A stretch of 64,000 nucleotides of DNA from Bemisia tabaci (taxonomy: Eukaryota; Arthropoda; Insecta; Hemiptera; Aleyrodidae): positions 28,344,098 through 28,408,097 of the forward strand of contig NC_092796.1 of NCBI RefSeq assembly GCF_918797505.1. The letters run 5' to 3'. The position numbers and the translations under genes are program-made. Position 1 is the stretch's first letter. Each line of letters starts with the position of its first letter. The notes beneath the pieces are model-generated. The model saw only the letters and a program-made list of their open reading frames with translations. It was not told the origin of the DNA and did not search any database. Shown here piece after piece: positions 12,999 through 23,227 of the stretch.

Positions 12999-13230
12999 AC
13001 ACTGGAAAAAAACAACACATTGGATCTAGAGTCCAGACTCGTGAAAACATTGACAAGAAAAAGGACTCTTGATTCAATCGGATTTTTGCTTGAATCAAAA
13101 CGAGATCCGCTTAAATTAAGAGGCTTGGTTCTTGATTTAAGCTAGATTCTGATTGAATCAAGAGTACTTTTTCTTGTCGATGTTTTTAAGAGTCTGGACT
13201 CGAGATCCAATGTGTTTTTTTCCCAGTGTA
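12999..13230. mobile_element. Family C MITE with TA duplication
   Basis: The element is a long snapback. Both halves carry CACATTGGATC, GAGTCCAGACTC and ATTGAATCAAGAGT type words in opposite orientation. The ends are CACTGGAAAAA and TTTTTTTCCCAGTG, with TA on each side. Other copies are at 33026-33258, 53219-53455 and, diverged, 22413-22622. The TA target suggests mobilisation by a Tc1/mariner-class transposase. No coding sequence. Confidence 0.72.
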
Positions 13231-13404
13231 TTGGCTTCGAGAAGCACTGGCCAAAATTTCAAGTATCTATCACAAAATTTGCATATATTGCCGGGAGACA
13301 CTTTTACCACAGAATATGTTTGTCGCTTGCTTCATTTCTAGCTCTCATTTTACCTTAAAGCATAATAATTCCACATAGATATGACATCGTAAGGATTCAG
13401 AATA

Positions 13405-13824
13405 CGCACTGAAAAAAAAATCTCGGCGTTTTTACCAAGGTCCGTTGGTACCTTAACCATCTCAATTTTTCTACCAATAATTGGTAATTTTACCAGAACA
13501 GACCGGCAAGCTCACCTAAAAACCGGTATTTTTTCTGTTTTTTTTTCAGGTAAAGATACCACTTTTATTGGTAATCAATTCCCGGTAACTTTGCCATTTT
13601 ATCTCGGTAATTCTAACACAGTCGATAAAAAATATTGGTGTTTTTACCAAGGTCCAGTAAAATTACCGAGAAATTTCAATGATTTTACCGAGATTTCTAG
13701 GTACAATTACCAATTCCATAAATGGTAATTTTACCAAGAAAAAACTGGGATCGAATAGAACCCTGAATTCTTGGTAATTTTACCCTTTTCTTAGTAAATA
13801 CACCGCGATTTTTTTTTTGGTGCG
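13405..13824. mobile_element. Family M inverted-repeat element
   Basis: The left end CGCACTGAAAAAAAAATCTC mirrors the right end TTTTTTTTTGGTGCG. The interior is built of repeated TTTTACCAA / TTGGTAATT words on both strands, so large parts can fold back. About 420 bp, no coding capacity, single copy here. Confidence 0.55.
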
Positions 13825-14041
13825 TGTTCTCCACAAAAAGGGCATAAGCCAGCAAACGCCCTATCATCGAAAAATATCATTTAGATCGATCGAAACCCCC
13901 GACTTAGGCAAGAAGTCGTCTTCCTTTATTGCGGGAAAAATGACGTAAGGCGCATGTTTTATTGTTGGATCATGAGAGTTACCAAGTCCGGGACATGGTC
14001 ACTGACTCGATGGTTCACTCAGATCTGTGCACTACGTGCAC

Positions 14042-14560
14042 TACTATCCTAAGGAAGAACGCTAAGTGAACATTAGAGACGATGCCGAATTTCCCTCGAT
14101 AATGTATACATATTAGAGGAAAGTGATGAATATTTTTCCTTGGCCATTCGTCACCTTCCGGCCAAAGTATCACAAGACCCATGCGACGTTTCAAAATTTC
14201 CGCCGCCATTTTATTTTTTACAGAGAGATTGTTTGTTGAATCTGTTTGAAAGTTTCACTGAATTACATTGGCAGCACTAAGAAAATTCAGTGAAATTTTC
14301 GGACAGTTTTGTTGAACAACCTCTCAGTAAAAAAATAAAATGGCGGCGGGCTTACATTTTTAAACGTCGCATGACGCTTGTAATACTTTGGCCGGAGGAT
14401 GAGAAATTTCGGATACTTCACTTCGAATGGAGGATAAAATCCCCTGAAAAATCGGAGGAAGAATTTCGACGAGTCTTCCTGAAATACCTATGATGTTTTA
14501 TCGGAGAGAATTTTGCGACGTCAGAAGGTTCACCCGGCATTCTTCTTAGGGTCGACAGTG
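14042..14560. mobile_element. Family B element interrupted by family N
   Basis: The left end, CTATCCTAAGGAAGAACGC, and right end, ATTCTTCTTAGGGTCGACAG, are diverged family B termini. TTGCGACGTCAGAAGGTTC near the right is the usual family B subterminal block. The middle is replaced by family N (14148-14404), so N inserted into an older B copy. Confidence 0.5.
14148..14404. mobile_element. Family N element nested in family B
   Basis: Inverted ends of about 30 bp read CCTTCCGGCCAAAGTAT on the left and ATACTTTGGCCGGAGG on the right. GCCGCCATTTTATTTTTT and AAAAAATAAAATGGCGGC form a second internal inverted pair. About 257 bp, non-coding. Confidence 0.6.
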
Positions 14561-15280
14561 CAGGTTACAGCCTAGCTGAAACTGGCGCCTGGCCAAAGCG
14601 TCGAGTCGAAATGACCAAGGGCCACATTGCGACGTTGCCGTCCAAGGCAATAACGCCGCGACTTAATGCTGATTTTTTTTTTTTTTTTAAAAAAAAAAAT
14701 GTCCGACTGTACGTTAATACAGACGAATCAACGAGAATTCAAATCTAACTGGGCAATCAAATTTTTTAGAAGAGAACGTTTGTGCGGATTCCTTTGAAAA
14801 TTTTCAGGGAATTTGCTTCGTACTTACTATTCCGAAAATGTACCATTTGAACAAAAATCCGCACCGTTTTAAAAAACCGTTTTAATGTAAAAAATTAAAT
14901 TGCCCGATTTTTGGCAATAGCTGATGTGGCTTAGTTCCTTTCTGCTCTATGCAGTCCAATTCATCCTTTGTAGCTCTACGATTATACAGTGGCACACCAC
15001 TGAGAATCGAAACTGACAAAATGAAGCATAATGGTAATCAGGATGTTCCTCTGGCATTTCCCGATTTTCACGGAAAAATGCCTTCATAAAACCCAGGATT
15101 TTTTCTAACTTTCGCCTCATTCGCTTTCCTTGGGAGGAAAAGACAAATTTTACGCCTAAGTCCGAAGATAATATTCAAGATTTTCACCTTTCATCCGATT
15201 CTTCGGAGCAAAGTCAAGCCTGACCACGAATTTTAAAAATTAATTACATCTTGAAGAATTCCCCGGTTTATGAGCACCAA

Positions 15281-15405
15281 TTGGACATATTTCTGCCAAA
15301 GGGAACTATGTCCCTTATGACGTGAGCCCTGTTACGCATGCATCTTATGGGTCTCAGAGCTCATATCTCAATGCACATAGTTCCGTTTGACAGAAATACA
15401 TCCAA
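15281..15405. mobile_element. Family S short MITE
   Basis: The left end TTGGACATATTTCTGCCAAA and right end GACAGAAATACATCCAA are inverted repeats enclosing a GAGCCCTG/CAGAGCTC core. The same sequence recurs at 58347-58475 with about the same length. Non-coding. Confidence 0.65.
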
Positions 15406-15740
15406 TTCCCTGGTTTATCCGTATTTTTTTCAGTCCCTGGCGAATCCCGGTATTTCCAGGTCCTAGACACCATAACCGCATGGTTCCCTCATAATAGAAC
15501 AGTATGTGAGAAAGACAAATTCAAATTTTGATTAAAGTTACGACGCACAGTGGATCGAGTCTACAGGAGAGGTCGGACACGAAATTTTTGACTAAAACTG
15601 CAAATGTTGATGTTCATTTCGTCACATTTTACATTCAAGGGGTTCTCATCGAAGGAAATTTGACAAGAAAACCAATGGAACGACTTTCAAAACCTGAAAG
15701 TTGTGTATACATGGAGCTGTGAGTTTTTAAAGTTTCCAGT

Positions 15741-16242
15741 TAGGGTTGCCACAGAATTTAGAAAATACAATTTCCTGACATTTCCCTGATTTCCCTGACA
15801 CATTTTAGCGAAATTCCCTGACAATTGTAGATGTGACGGATGGTTAAGCAAGCATAATTGAAAATAGTTTTCAGGTAAAATTTGTTGTTCGAAACCTCAA
15901 ACCCATTCTAGAAAGCAAATGAAAGTGATTTGAATCACTAAAAACAAAAAGGGCACATGTACAGAAAACCAAATTGTTCAGGAGACACAAAAAACTGTTT
16001 ATTTCGTGGTAGATATTTTTTGGAAAGTCGTTATGTTTAAAAAAATATCTACCACGAAATAAATAGTTTTTTGTGTCTCCTGAACAATTTGGTTTTCTGA
16101 ACATGTGCCCTTTTTGTATTTAGTGATTCATTTAACAAATTTTCCCTGACATTTTCGTCATTTTCCCAGACATTTCCCGGTTTCCCCTGACTTTTTAAAA
16201 TTCCCTGATATTTCCCCGTTTTCCCTGACTGTGGCAACCCTG
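15741..16242. mobile_element. Family D element enlarged by an internal hairpin
   Basis: The ends TAGGGTTGCCACAG and CTGTGGCAACCCTG are family D termini, and the interior has the family's TTCCCTGACATTTCCC runs. Other D copies are 254-300 bp; this one is 502 bp. The extra length lies between about 15931 and 16130, a long inverted repeat described separately. No coding capacity. Confidence 0.7.
15931..16130. repeat. Near-perfect 91-bp inverted repeat (hairpin)
   Basis: Arms 15931-16021 and 16039-16130 are reverse complements apart from about three substitutions, with a 17-base loop. The arms carry AGGAGACACAAAAAAC / GTTTTTTGTGTCTCCT and ACCACGAAATAAA. Transcribed from either strand, it would fold into a dsRNA of about 90 bp. 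It lies in the 3.68-kb intron of the minus-strand gene. Whether it is processed into small RNA is unknown. Confidence 0.8.
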
Positions 16243-16350
16243 CAAAGTTTGTCCGACCTCTCTTTTTGACTAGACGCACTGTGAGGCGCCTGGCGTGGAT
16301 GGCAGAATGCGGAGCGGGCTTGTTCTACTAGGGCGAAAAGACGAGCTCAC

Positions 16351-16480
16351 CTATGACGGACGGAACGCTGGGAGAGGACTGGCCACAGGTTGGAATGGGA
16401 CTTGGGCTGAGGTCTTCCAGCAGAGATGATTCAGAGACGTACTCGTAGGTGGTCGTTTCATCCTTGAACTGGATACGAAG
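16351..16480 (-). CDS. Phostensin/taperin-like protein, PP1-docking exon
   Basis: The 130-nt exon is bordered on the minus strand by a TTGCAG acceptor and a GTGAGC donor. It encodes 43 residues plus one base. It opens in phase 0 with L-R-I-Q-F. RIQF fits the RVxF consensus for docking protein phosphatase 1, and in my memory it occupies the place of KISF in phostensin and taperin. Next comes an acidic and aromatic block, TYEYVSESSLLEDL, which resembles the family's EYPSESSL block, and then a Ser/Pro-rich stretch. Predicted role: a cytosolic or actin-associated PP1 regulatory subunit. The family link is from recall and is not tested by alignment. Confidence 0.72.
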
Positions 16481-16636
16481 CTGCAACAGAAACAATGAAC
16501 AAAATCAATGGAAAAAAGAAGCGAAACAACGACCGAGTAGCAATAAAGGAGTCATGCTAATGGTTATTTGAACAGCAAGAGCTTCAACTGTAGAGTTGGG
16601 TGTTGAAAATTAAATCATTTGGGTTCCATTAGTGAG

Positions 16637-16953
16637 CGTCTTTCACTGGAAAAAAGTCTATCGGCACCGAGTTCAGACTCATAAAAAAATTGACGGGACA
16701 AAATACTCTTGATTCAATCGGATTTTTGCTCGAATCAAAAGGAAATCCGCGATTACGTAGCATGGTGTCAACAAATAGTTTTTCTAAGTTTTTGTTGACA
16801 TTGACACCATGACCATCTAAAAGTAAAAAGTTCTGACTCCTATGAAAGATGATCGCGGTGTCAACGATCAATTTTCCCTGACATTTCTCGGTTTTCCCTG
16901 ACTTTTCAAAATTCCCTGACGTTTCCCGGTTTTCCCTGATTGTGGCAGCCCTG
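16637..16953. mobile_element. Family C fragment followed by family D fragment
   Basis: 16637-16755 matches the left half of family C (CACTGGAAAAAAG, CTCTTGATTCAATCGG). 16868-16953 matches the right end of family D (TTTTCCCTGACATTTC, ending GTGGCAGCCCTG). Between them a short inverted pair, ATGGTGTCAACA / GACACCATGA, can fold. Both elements are truncated. Confidence 0.55.
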
Positions 16954-17623
16954 ATTATTGTAGGAAAAATCATGACTCCCACAGCAAGTAAGGTTCAGCC
17001 TTTTTTTTCTGTACAGGTATGAGTACAAACGAAACATAAATTACCACGAGATGATCCGAATACTCGTTAAGGAAGGGAAGGGGGGGGGGGGGGCTGGACA
17101 ATGTGAGGACTGTTGCTTGACATCAAAGCCAGGCCAGGATCAAGGAATCAGACATGCACTCCATCCTCGATCAGCAATTTCGTTCCGGCCTGGTTCTCCA
17201 CTTGATTATTCAAGCTACGCTTCCATAAAGGGTACGCGACCGCGCCGCGCGAGTAATGTGCGCGGCTGGGCGCAATGATTTTTGGTATGTTTATACTGCG
17301 CCGTGTTACCCAGCAGAGCAGTGACATTCGTATTTGCGACAACGAGTTTCCTTTAAAATGGAGATGTTGCATGTGTGAGAAATTTGCGATTTGACCAATG
17401 ATTCTTATATAAAAATTCGCGAGAAACACGATGGTGCCACTGGTTTCCTCTGAAATCATCTCCCAAGCTCAAAAAAAGCTCTCAAAGTGAGGCCAAAATG
17501 GAAGGGATATCCCACCCTACCCTGAGAGTCCACGTCTACACAAAAAAAAACTCTCCATGCAAAGATGGGGGGCAAATACATTAGCAGGGTTGCCGCGTTT
17601 TCAGTCTTGGAGTCCCCAAATAA

Positions 17624-17758
17624 AGTGGCAGGCCACTTAAACCTATGGAAAAGGATCGATAAACAAGGTGTTCGCAGCGAACACCTTAATAATAGATTCT
17701 TTACTATGGGTTTGAATGGCATAACAATCGATACTTCGCAATCCACGCCACGCCACTG
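17624..17758. mobile_element. Family A MITE, left end lost
   Basis: The copy keeps the palindromic core GGTGTTCGCAGCGAACACC and the right end CACGCCACGCCACTG. The left terminus is reduced to AGTGGCAGGCCACTT. Before it, at 17070-17093, is a G-run in otherwise unremarkable DNA. Confidence 0.6.
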
Positions 17759-18024
17759 CAGTTCTTGCCACTTACTGTTAAAGATGATAGAAATTTTTTT
17801 GCTCCCCAGTTCGATCTCATGGTTTCATAGTGGTTCATACGGGCAATATTACGTCTCGGGGAGTTTCCCAGAAAAATCATAAAAAAATTATGTTTCTGGG
17901 AACAAGTTTGATCTATTTTTCAAAGAATATTACCCGCGCAGCTGACCAGATTCGTGTCGCGCGCTGTCTGTGGAAGCGGGGCTCGAGCCTGCTTCTGCCT
18001 CTCACCGCGACAACGAGAAGATCG

Positions 18025-18278
18025 CTGCCGTGCTGAGGAAGAACGCCGTATGAGCCCTCAGACGTTGCCAAATTTCCTCTAACAATTCATAAATATCCGG
18101 GGAAATTTGTGAATCCTTTTCTTTCAATTTTTCAGAGAATTTCGTTCGTAATTTGATCTGAAGTGTCTGAAAATTTCGATGAAAAATATTCCGTAACTTT
18201 CCTCAAAAATGAAAACTTTATCGGAGGAAATTGGGCAACTCTCGAATGCTCATACGACGTTTTTCCTTAGCACGGCAG
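18025..18278. mobile_element. Family B MITE, intact
   Basis: The ends CTGCCGTGCTGAGGAAGAAC and CCTTAGCACGGCAG are inverted repeats. Subterminal GACGTTGCCAAATTTCC and GGAAATTGGGCAACTC are also inverted. ATCG lies immediately outside both ends, a possible 4-bp target duplication. About 254 bp, which sets the normal family length. Confidence 0.72.
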
Positions 18279-18827
18279 ATCGGCCCAAGCTCCTGCGTTT
18301 CCACAGCTCCCGTCAGTTTTCCTTCCCGCAGCTCACAAAGGAGCCTCCTATTCAAATTGGTCTACGATAAAATCTCTCAAGTTCCATTTTCTGATGAGCC
18401 TTGACGTCCATAAGAATGCATTCAGTCTCGGATTCACGCGACAACAGGGAAATAGTAGTTTCAGCATCGGCCGATTTGCTATTAATTGCGATTTTCATAA
18501 TGCTTTCTCGCGATTTGAAAACATACAAATTAGAGGATGCTCTTGTCTGGCCGACCAATTTGCCTCTTGGGCGAAAGTGGGATCGGTGCGGGAGTGGCGA
18601 CTTTACACGGTTTTCTTCTTACTTTAATTTTAGGTCCGTTGCGCAGGGCATGAAATTAAGTTGGGCATATTATTGCGGTTTTTTCTGAATTTTGGTGACG
18701 GTTGTCGGTTATGGACCAACACACAGGGAATAGCTGCCTTCCATAATTTTTTGCGTTGAATTCATCCACGGTCTCATAGGAATCAAAATCCACCATTGAG
18801 GCGGGATTTCAGGGGTCCGTCTCTACA

Positions 18828-19280
18828 CAGGGTGTCTACTGAGGTCCACAAAAATAAAATAAGTACTTTTGAAGTACTTGTTAGGTACTTAAGGAAAAAT
18901 TTAAGTACCTCGCTTTGGAGAAAAATTAAGTACTTTTTAAGTACCTTTTCGCGACGTATCGCAATTCTTCGATTTTGGCACTGCCGCGCGCTCTACTTCG
19001 GCTATTCCCGTGGCCTTTTGGCTGTTTCCGTCAAATCGAGGGAAATGCCTTGTTCCGCTCCTCTACAACAACCGCGTTCTTATAGGCTGATATTGTACTA
19101 ATACGCCTGACGGCCAAGCACAGAGGTTTCATAACTATAAGGCGATCGAACTGAACGCGCAGCGCAAAATGCGAAAAATTACGGACCCTCCGCGAGATTT
19201 ACGTACTTTTAAGGTATACCTACAGATCGACCTAAAAAATGCGTACTCTTTTCGGACTTTACGGACTGGTAGACACCCTG
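18828..19280. mobile_element. Family E element with CTACA duplication
   Basis: The ends CAGGGTGTCTACTG and GGTAGACACCCTG are inverted repeats, flanked on both sides by CTACA. The interior has the family's AAGTACTTTT/AGTACCT words near the left and GTACTCTTTTCGGAC near the right. At 453 bp it is longer than the copy at 59721-60001 and has a GC-rich middle. No transposase frame. Confidence 0.68.
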
Positions 19281-19456
19281 CTACATAGTCCACTCTCCTG
19301 CAGTCTGACGGTTTAAAACCCTGGAGACAAATGTAGAGATAGTGATTATTCAGTTTCACCATCGTTTCATTCAAACACTCGTCCGGTGATGTCCATTACA
19401 AAACATCGAACTTCCACGCATTCGTTGAATCATCGAGCCCAGCCGCGCAGTCGAGT

Positions 19457-19617
19457 CAGTAGCGTGACGTGCTTTGCGATACATCGATTGATCTGCCATT
19501 TGAACCCTTGAAAAAGAATCGATATACAGAGTGTTCGCAGCGAACACCTTAATAATCGATTCTTTACCAGATTCAAAGGGGAAAATATCGATAATCGATA
19601 TTCACGCCTCGCCACTG
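19457..19617. mobile_element. Family A MITE
   Basis: It is a full-length copy, with ends CAGTAGCGTGACGTG and CGCCTCGCCACTG and the core GTGTTCGCAGCGAACACC. Target duplication is unclear (GTCGA before, GTCGT after). Confidence 0.68.
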
Positions 19618-20044
19618 GTCGTGACGCAAGCGTCGACGACACGTTCGGCGTTGGGCGAAAATAATTTCGGTACATGATACTCGTACTTCCGAAAAAGGGA
19701 AAGTCGAAAGGTATTGGGGGATTCTGTTCGCGCCATCTTGCCAAAACCGAGGATTTAACGACCGGTTTCATGGTGATCCGACCCTCTCCGGCCAATTACG
19801 CGGGATGTTCAAAAGCTCATAAAACTGAGCTCTGGTCAGTGACACCCATGCGACTGGGTTGAGCAGCAATGCCGGCTAGAAAAACGAGTACAACCAAGAC
19901 GTTTCGGCTGGAAACACCACAGCTTTCTTCGGATGGATAGGATATATAATAAAGTGTAAAAATTTAAAAGACTTAGTGCTCGGTTGTACTTTTCTAGAAC
20001 AAGATTAATAATCAAACGACTGGATTATCTTTCCTCAAAAGTCC

Positions 20045-20560
20045 ATCTCCATTCATTGATACACCGAGAAAAATCTTTAAAATGGAGGGAGAGGCGCACG
20101 GAAAAATATCACACATTTTTCCACAGCATGATTTTTTCCAATTTCCCCTACTTTTCAAGAGCTTGCCATCCTGTTTAAGTATACGGTTATCGGCACCACA
20201 CCGATGCAATAAGTATTCCATTCTTTGATACGCCAAGAAAAATCTTTTAAAAGGAAGGAAAGACGCACGGAAAAATATAACGGTCCTGGAGCAAAATTCT
20301 CTGACTTTTCCCGATTTCCCCTATTTTTCAAGAGCTCGTCATCCTGTTAGAGTATGCGGCTATCTGCACCACACTGATGCAATGAGTATTCCATTCTTTC
20401 ATACACCGAGAAAAATCTTTTAAAAGGAAGGAAAGGCGCACGGAAAAACATCACAAATTTTTCCGCAGCAAAATTCTCTGACTTTTCCCGATTTCCCCTA
20501 CTTTTCAAGAGCTCGCCATCCTGTTCGAGCATGCGACTATCTGCACCACAGAGATGCAAT
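20045..20560 (+). repeat. Tandem array, three units of about 172 bp
   Basis: Words such as GAGAAAAATCTTT, GGCGCACGGAAAAA, TTTTCAAGAGCT and GTATTCCATTCTTT recur three times in the same order and orientation, with spacing of 168-174 bases. Units differ by substitutions, so the array is not brand new. No coding function is evident. Confidence 0.75.
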
Positions 20561-20857
20561 GAGTAAGCCTACCAAGTCTATGAAAACAAGCTGGAGCGCG
20601 AAATTACGCATTTCGCCTCCTGATTACTTCTCATTACCGATAGTTTTACATGGCGTATGAAGGCCTATCACGAGTCAATTTTTCAGGATTACCTCACCCG
20701 CGAGCTGGTCTCACGAGCATCTTTGTTGAAAATAAAAGAATAATAAACTTGTGTAACGAGAGCCTTGTGTCAGCCCCACGATCGGATACGTCCAATATCC
20801 AAGTCTCTCACGCACAGTGGCGTGGGTCCCATTCCCCGAGGCAAAAGACCACCATCA

Positions 20858-20930
20858 GTTGGACTATATTTTGCAATTCGGGACAGCAATTTCTTGCTCG
20901 GTTTGGAAACAAGGAATGTACCATTTGTTC
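20858..20930 (+). mobile_element. Family O fragment
   Basis: TTGGACTATATTTTGCAATT, followed by a degenerate TTTCTTGCTCGG, matches one arm of family O (complete at 31095-31230). The other arm is missing. Confidence 0.45.
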
Positions 20931-21062
20931 ATCCCTAAGTACATGAGTGTTTTTACGGATGAGTCAAAAATCGAGGTTCCTAATTACAAAATCAAGTCCA
21001 GTTCAGCGACGGGTAAATGCGAAAAATGCATACCTCAATGAGCCACTGCCCACTATAGTGAG

Positions 21063-21327
21063 CACGGAAAAAATTATATTAGGGCTGAGCCCTAGAATTG
21101 CTTCACCTCATACCCCACAGGGCAGGCCCTGCGCTGGTAGGGCCCAGCTCTACCTGGACAGGGTCCAGCCCTTACTAAGTAGGGCTAACCCTGCAGCAGG
21201 TAGGTTTGGGCTCTACCCGCGCCGGGCTTGTCCCTATGGGGTATGAGGTAAAGCACTTTTACCTACTCGGTTAGGGCTGGGACCTTCCGCGCAGGTACCA
21301 ACCCTAAACTCGATTTTTCCGCATAGG
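21063..21327. mobile_element. Family L inverted-repeat element
   Basis: The outer ends GCACGGAAAAAATTATAT and CGATTTTTCCGCA are loosely inverted. Inside, GCTTCACCTCATACCCCA pairs with GGGGTATGAGGTAAAGC, and AGGGCT/AGCCCT words fill the core. The result is a GC-rich fold-back of about 150 bases. CACGGAAAAA-type ends recall family K (25021-25379). Non-coding. Confidence 0.55.
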
Positions 21328-21572
21328 TAATGTACAAACTAGAAATTTAATAAACGTCTATTGTTTGATCTTAAAAATTTAGCATAGAAAACAATTTACA
21401 CGACGGAGAGTTCAAAAATCAACTTTTCAACGAGATGCCAGCAAGTATTTTTAACACAGATCAAGTGGAAATTAAATTATCCTAACGACGTTCTAAGTAT
21501 TTTTGTCATGTGAGCGATATTAACTGGACTGGCGTGAATTCAAATCTCCCGCTCATGAATACATAATGGTCT

Positions 21573-21728
21573 CAGTGGCGTGGCTTGTTTTGCGATATAT
21601 CGATTGTTATGCAATTTAGGCCTACGGAAAAGGATCGATAATCAGGGTGTTCACCTTAATAATCGATTCTTTACCATACGTTTAAATGGCATAACAATCG
21701 ATACATCGCAATTCACGCCACGCCACTG
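21573..21728. mobile_element. Family A MITE with 8-bp duplication
   Basis: The ends CAGTGGCGTGGCTTG and CACGCCACGCCACTG are inverted. The 8 bases before (AATGGTCT) and after (AGTGGTCT) differ at one position. Together with the copy at 623-782 this supports a hAT-type origin for family A. Confidence 0.76.
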
Positions 21729-22128
21729 AGTGGTCTACGTACGTCAGATCGCAAACTAAACGTTACCGTAGCAGTCTATACGATACGAAAATATGGCAAT
21801 CTCAATCTTGACGCTTCGGCTCAGCTATACCAAATTGTTTACACTTTGAACAATAAAGGGTGGGAAATGAACAATGTTTGATTGAGAAGCCTGCCAAAAC
21901 CGTTGTGCGCGCTTTGACTCACGTCAGGTATCGTATTTTTGGCAACGGGCAATTCAAATTTCACGTAAGCCATGTAACATTAAAACGTTGGTATCTTAGT
22001 TAGGGGTTAATTTCAGTAATTTTTGATGCAAGAATTGTGTTCTCATGAAATTCTGGTCAAAGAACATGTATCTGAATGCTTAGATTCGTACCTCGTCTAA
22101 TGGTCCATTACTTCATTAGGAACTACGC

Positions 22129-22372
22129 TGCGTGGTAAGCAAGAACGCCGTAAATCCATCAAGATTATCCCTCGTTTTTTGGAACTTAATGCTTTACAAC
22201 ATAAAAGCTGCTTTACAGACGCACCTCAAATTTTCAAGATAAGTTCTTGATAGTATTTGCGAAAAAATTCCGTAAAAATATCGTCCCAAGGTACAAAAGT
22301 TTTTCTACTATGATACGTTGTTGCCAAGAAAAGTTACAACGGCATTTACGGCGTTTTTGCGTTGCACGGAAG
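22129..22372. mobile_element. Diverged family B element
   Basis: TGCGTGGTAAGCAAGAACGC on the left and GCGTTTTTGCGTTGCACGG on the right are recognisable but decayed family B ends. GCCGTAAATCC and GGCATTTACGGC pair next to them. The copy is older than its neighbours, judging by the number of changes. Confidence 0.45.
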
Positions 22373-22412
22373 TACAATATCTGGTTCATTTTAGAAACAT
22401 CATACTTGCTAT

Positions 22413-22622
22413 CACTGGTAAAAAAAACCTCTTGGACCAATGCCGCGGTGCATTGACTTAAGAGTACAGTTTCTTGTCGCCGGATTTAAGAGTCTTGAAC
22501 TCTTGTTTCAAGCGGATTTTGCATTGATTCAAGCGGATTTTGCATTGAAACAAGAGTCCAGACTCTTAAATCCGGCGACAAGAAACTGCACTCTTGAACC
22601 AAGAGGTTTTTTTTTACCAGTG
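22413..22622. mobile_element. Family C-related snapback element
   Basis: The ends CACTGGTAAAAAAAACCTC and GAGGTTTTTTTTTACCAGTG are inverted. The arms pair over about 90 bases through words such as TTTCTTGTCGCCGGATT and AATCCGGCGACAAGAAA. A direct repeat, CAAGCGGATTTTGCATTGA, occurs twice in the loop. End and arm layout match family C, but the sequence is a distinct subfamily. Confidence 0.65.
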
Positions 22623-22707
22623 GAGTTTCCAAAAGTTCAAGGAATTAAATTTAGAGACTTTTCCTGGTTCTCTGCGATTTTTCCATGTATACTGATTGTG
22701 AGACATT

Positions 22708-22826
22708 GAAAAAACTCGTCAGCATGGGATCTGCGGATTTTTGGCCAACGGCGAGTGGGAATCGAACCACTGCACGGTGGGACGTATTCCCGGGAATGGT
22801 TTACGGCTACCGCGCTACTCAATACA
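22708..22826 (-). ncRNA. tRNA-like Pol III unit (SINE head or tRNA pseudogene)
   Basis: On the minus strand a perfect B box, GGTTCGATTCC, lies at 22758-22768. An A-box-like TAGCGCGGTAGC lies about 49 bases upstream. A T6 run about 50 bases further downstream could terminate RNA polymerase III. The T-arm and acceptor do not pair well (GTGG/CCAC with an 8-base loop), so this is not a functional tRNA. A tRNA-derived SINE or an old tRNA pseudogene fits. A second copy was not found in the window. Confidence 0.5.
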
Positions 22827-23227
22827 CACGCATTGTGTTCGCGTGGATTCATAACTCGCCTTTAGCGAACCAATTTTATTTTGTAAACATGTCCATTGCG
22901 CTCGGTCATTGGACACGTCCGTAGCGAAGAATGAGTCACCTTCAACACGGCGCCTCATGCCCGCCGTTTCTCGATCCTCTTCCTCGAATCCTTCGCCTTA
23001 CTCCATTTTAAATTAACCTCAAATTTACCGCATGAAATCGCCGCAACACCATGTCAGTCAAGTCTGTCCTGTCGCTTCAGCTGAAAAGTCGGAGAGTGCC
23101 CATGCCGAAGATCTTCCTCACATCCGCAGGGATTTTAAGACGGATATTCGAGAATGATACTGATCCCATAGTCCGTCCGTACTATACTGCCGTCTGCCGT
23201 GCTAAGGGAAACGCAAATTTTGATTGG

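Larger units (their letters stand above)
15542..16282. mobile_element. Family H element split by family D
   Basis: The left end CGCACAGTGGATCGAGTC and the right part GTCCGACCTCTC...CGCACTGTG match family H (about 240 bp when intact, as at 54338-54581). Family D (15741-16242) interrupts it in the TTTAAAGTTTCC stretch. The remaining halves join back to a normal H sequence, which shows D is the younger insertion. Confidence 0.7.
12673..16350 (-). other. Intron of the phostensin/taperin-like gene (3.68 kb)
   Basis: The intron runs from the GTGAGC donor (complement of 16345-16350) to the CAG acceptor at 12673-12675 on the minus strand. It is filled by nested non-autonomous elements listed separately: families C, M, B with N, S, and H with D. 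No other exon was recognised inside it. Confidence 0.65.
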
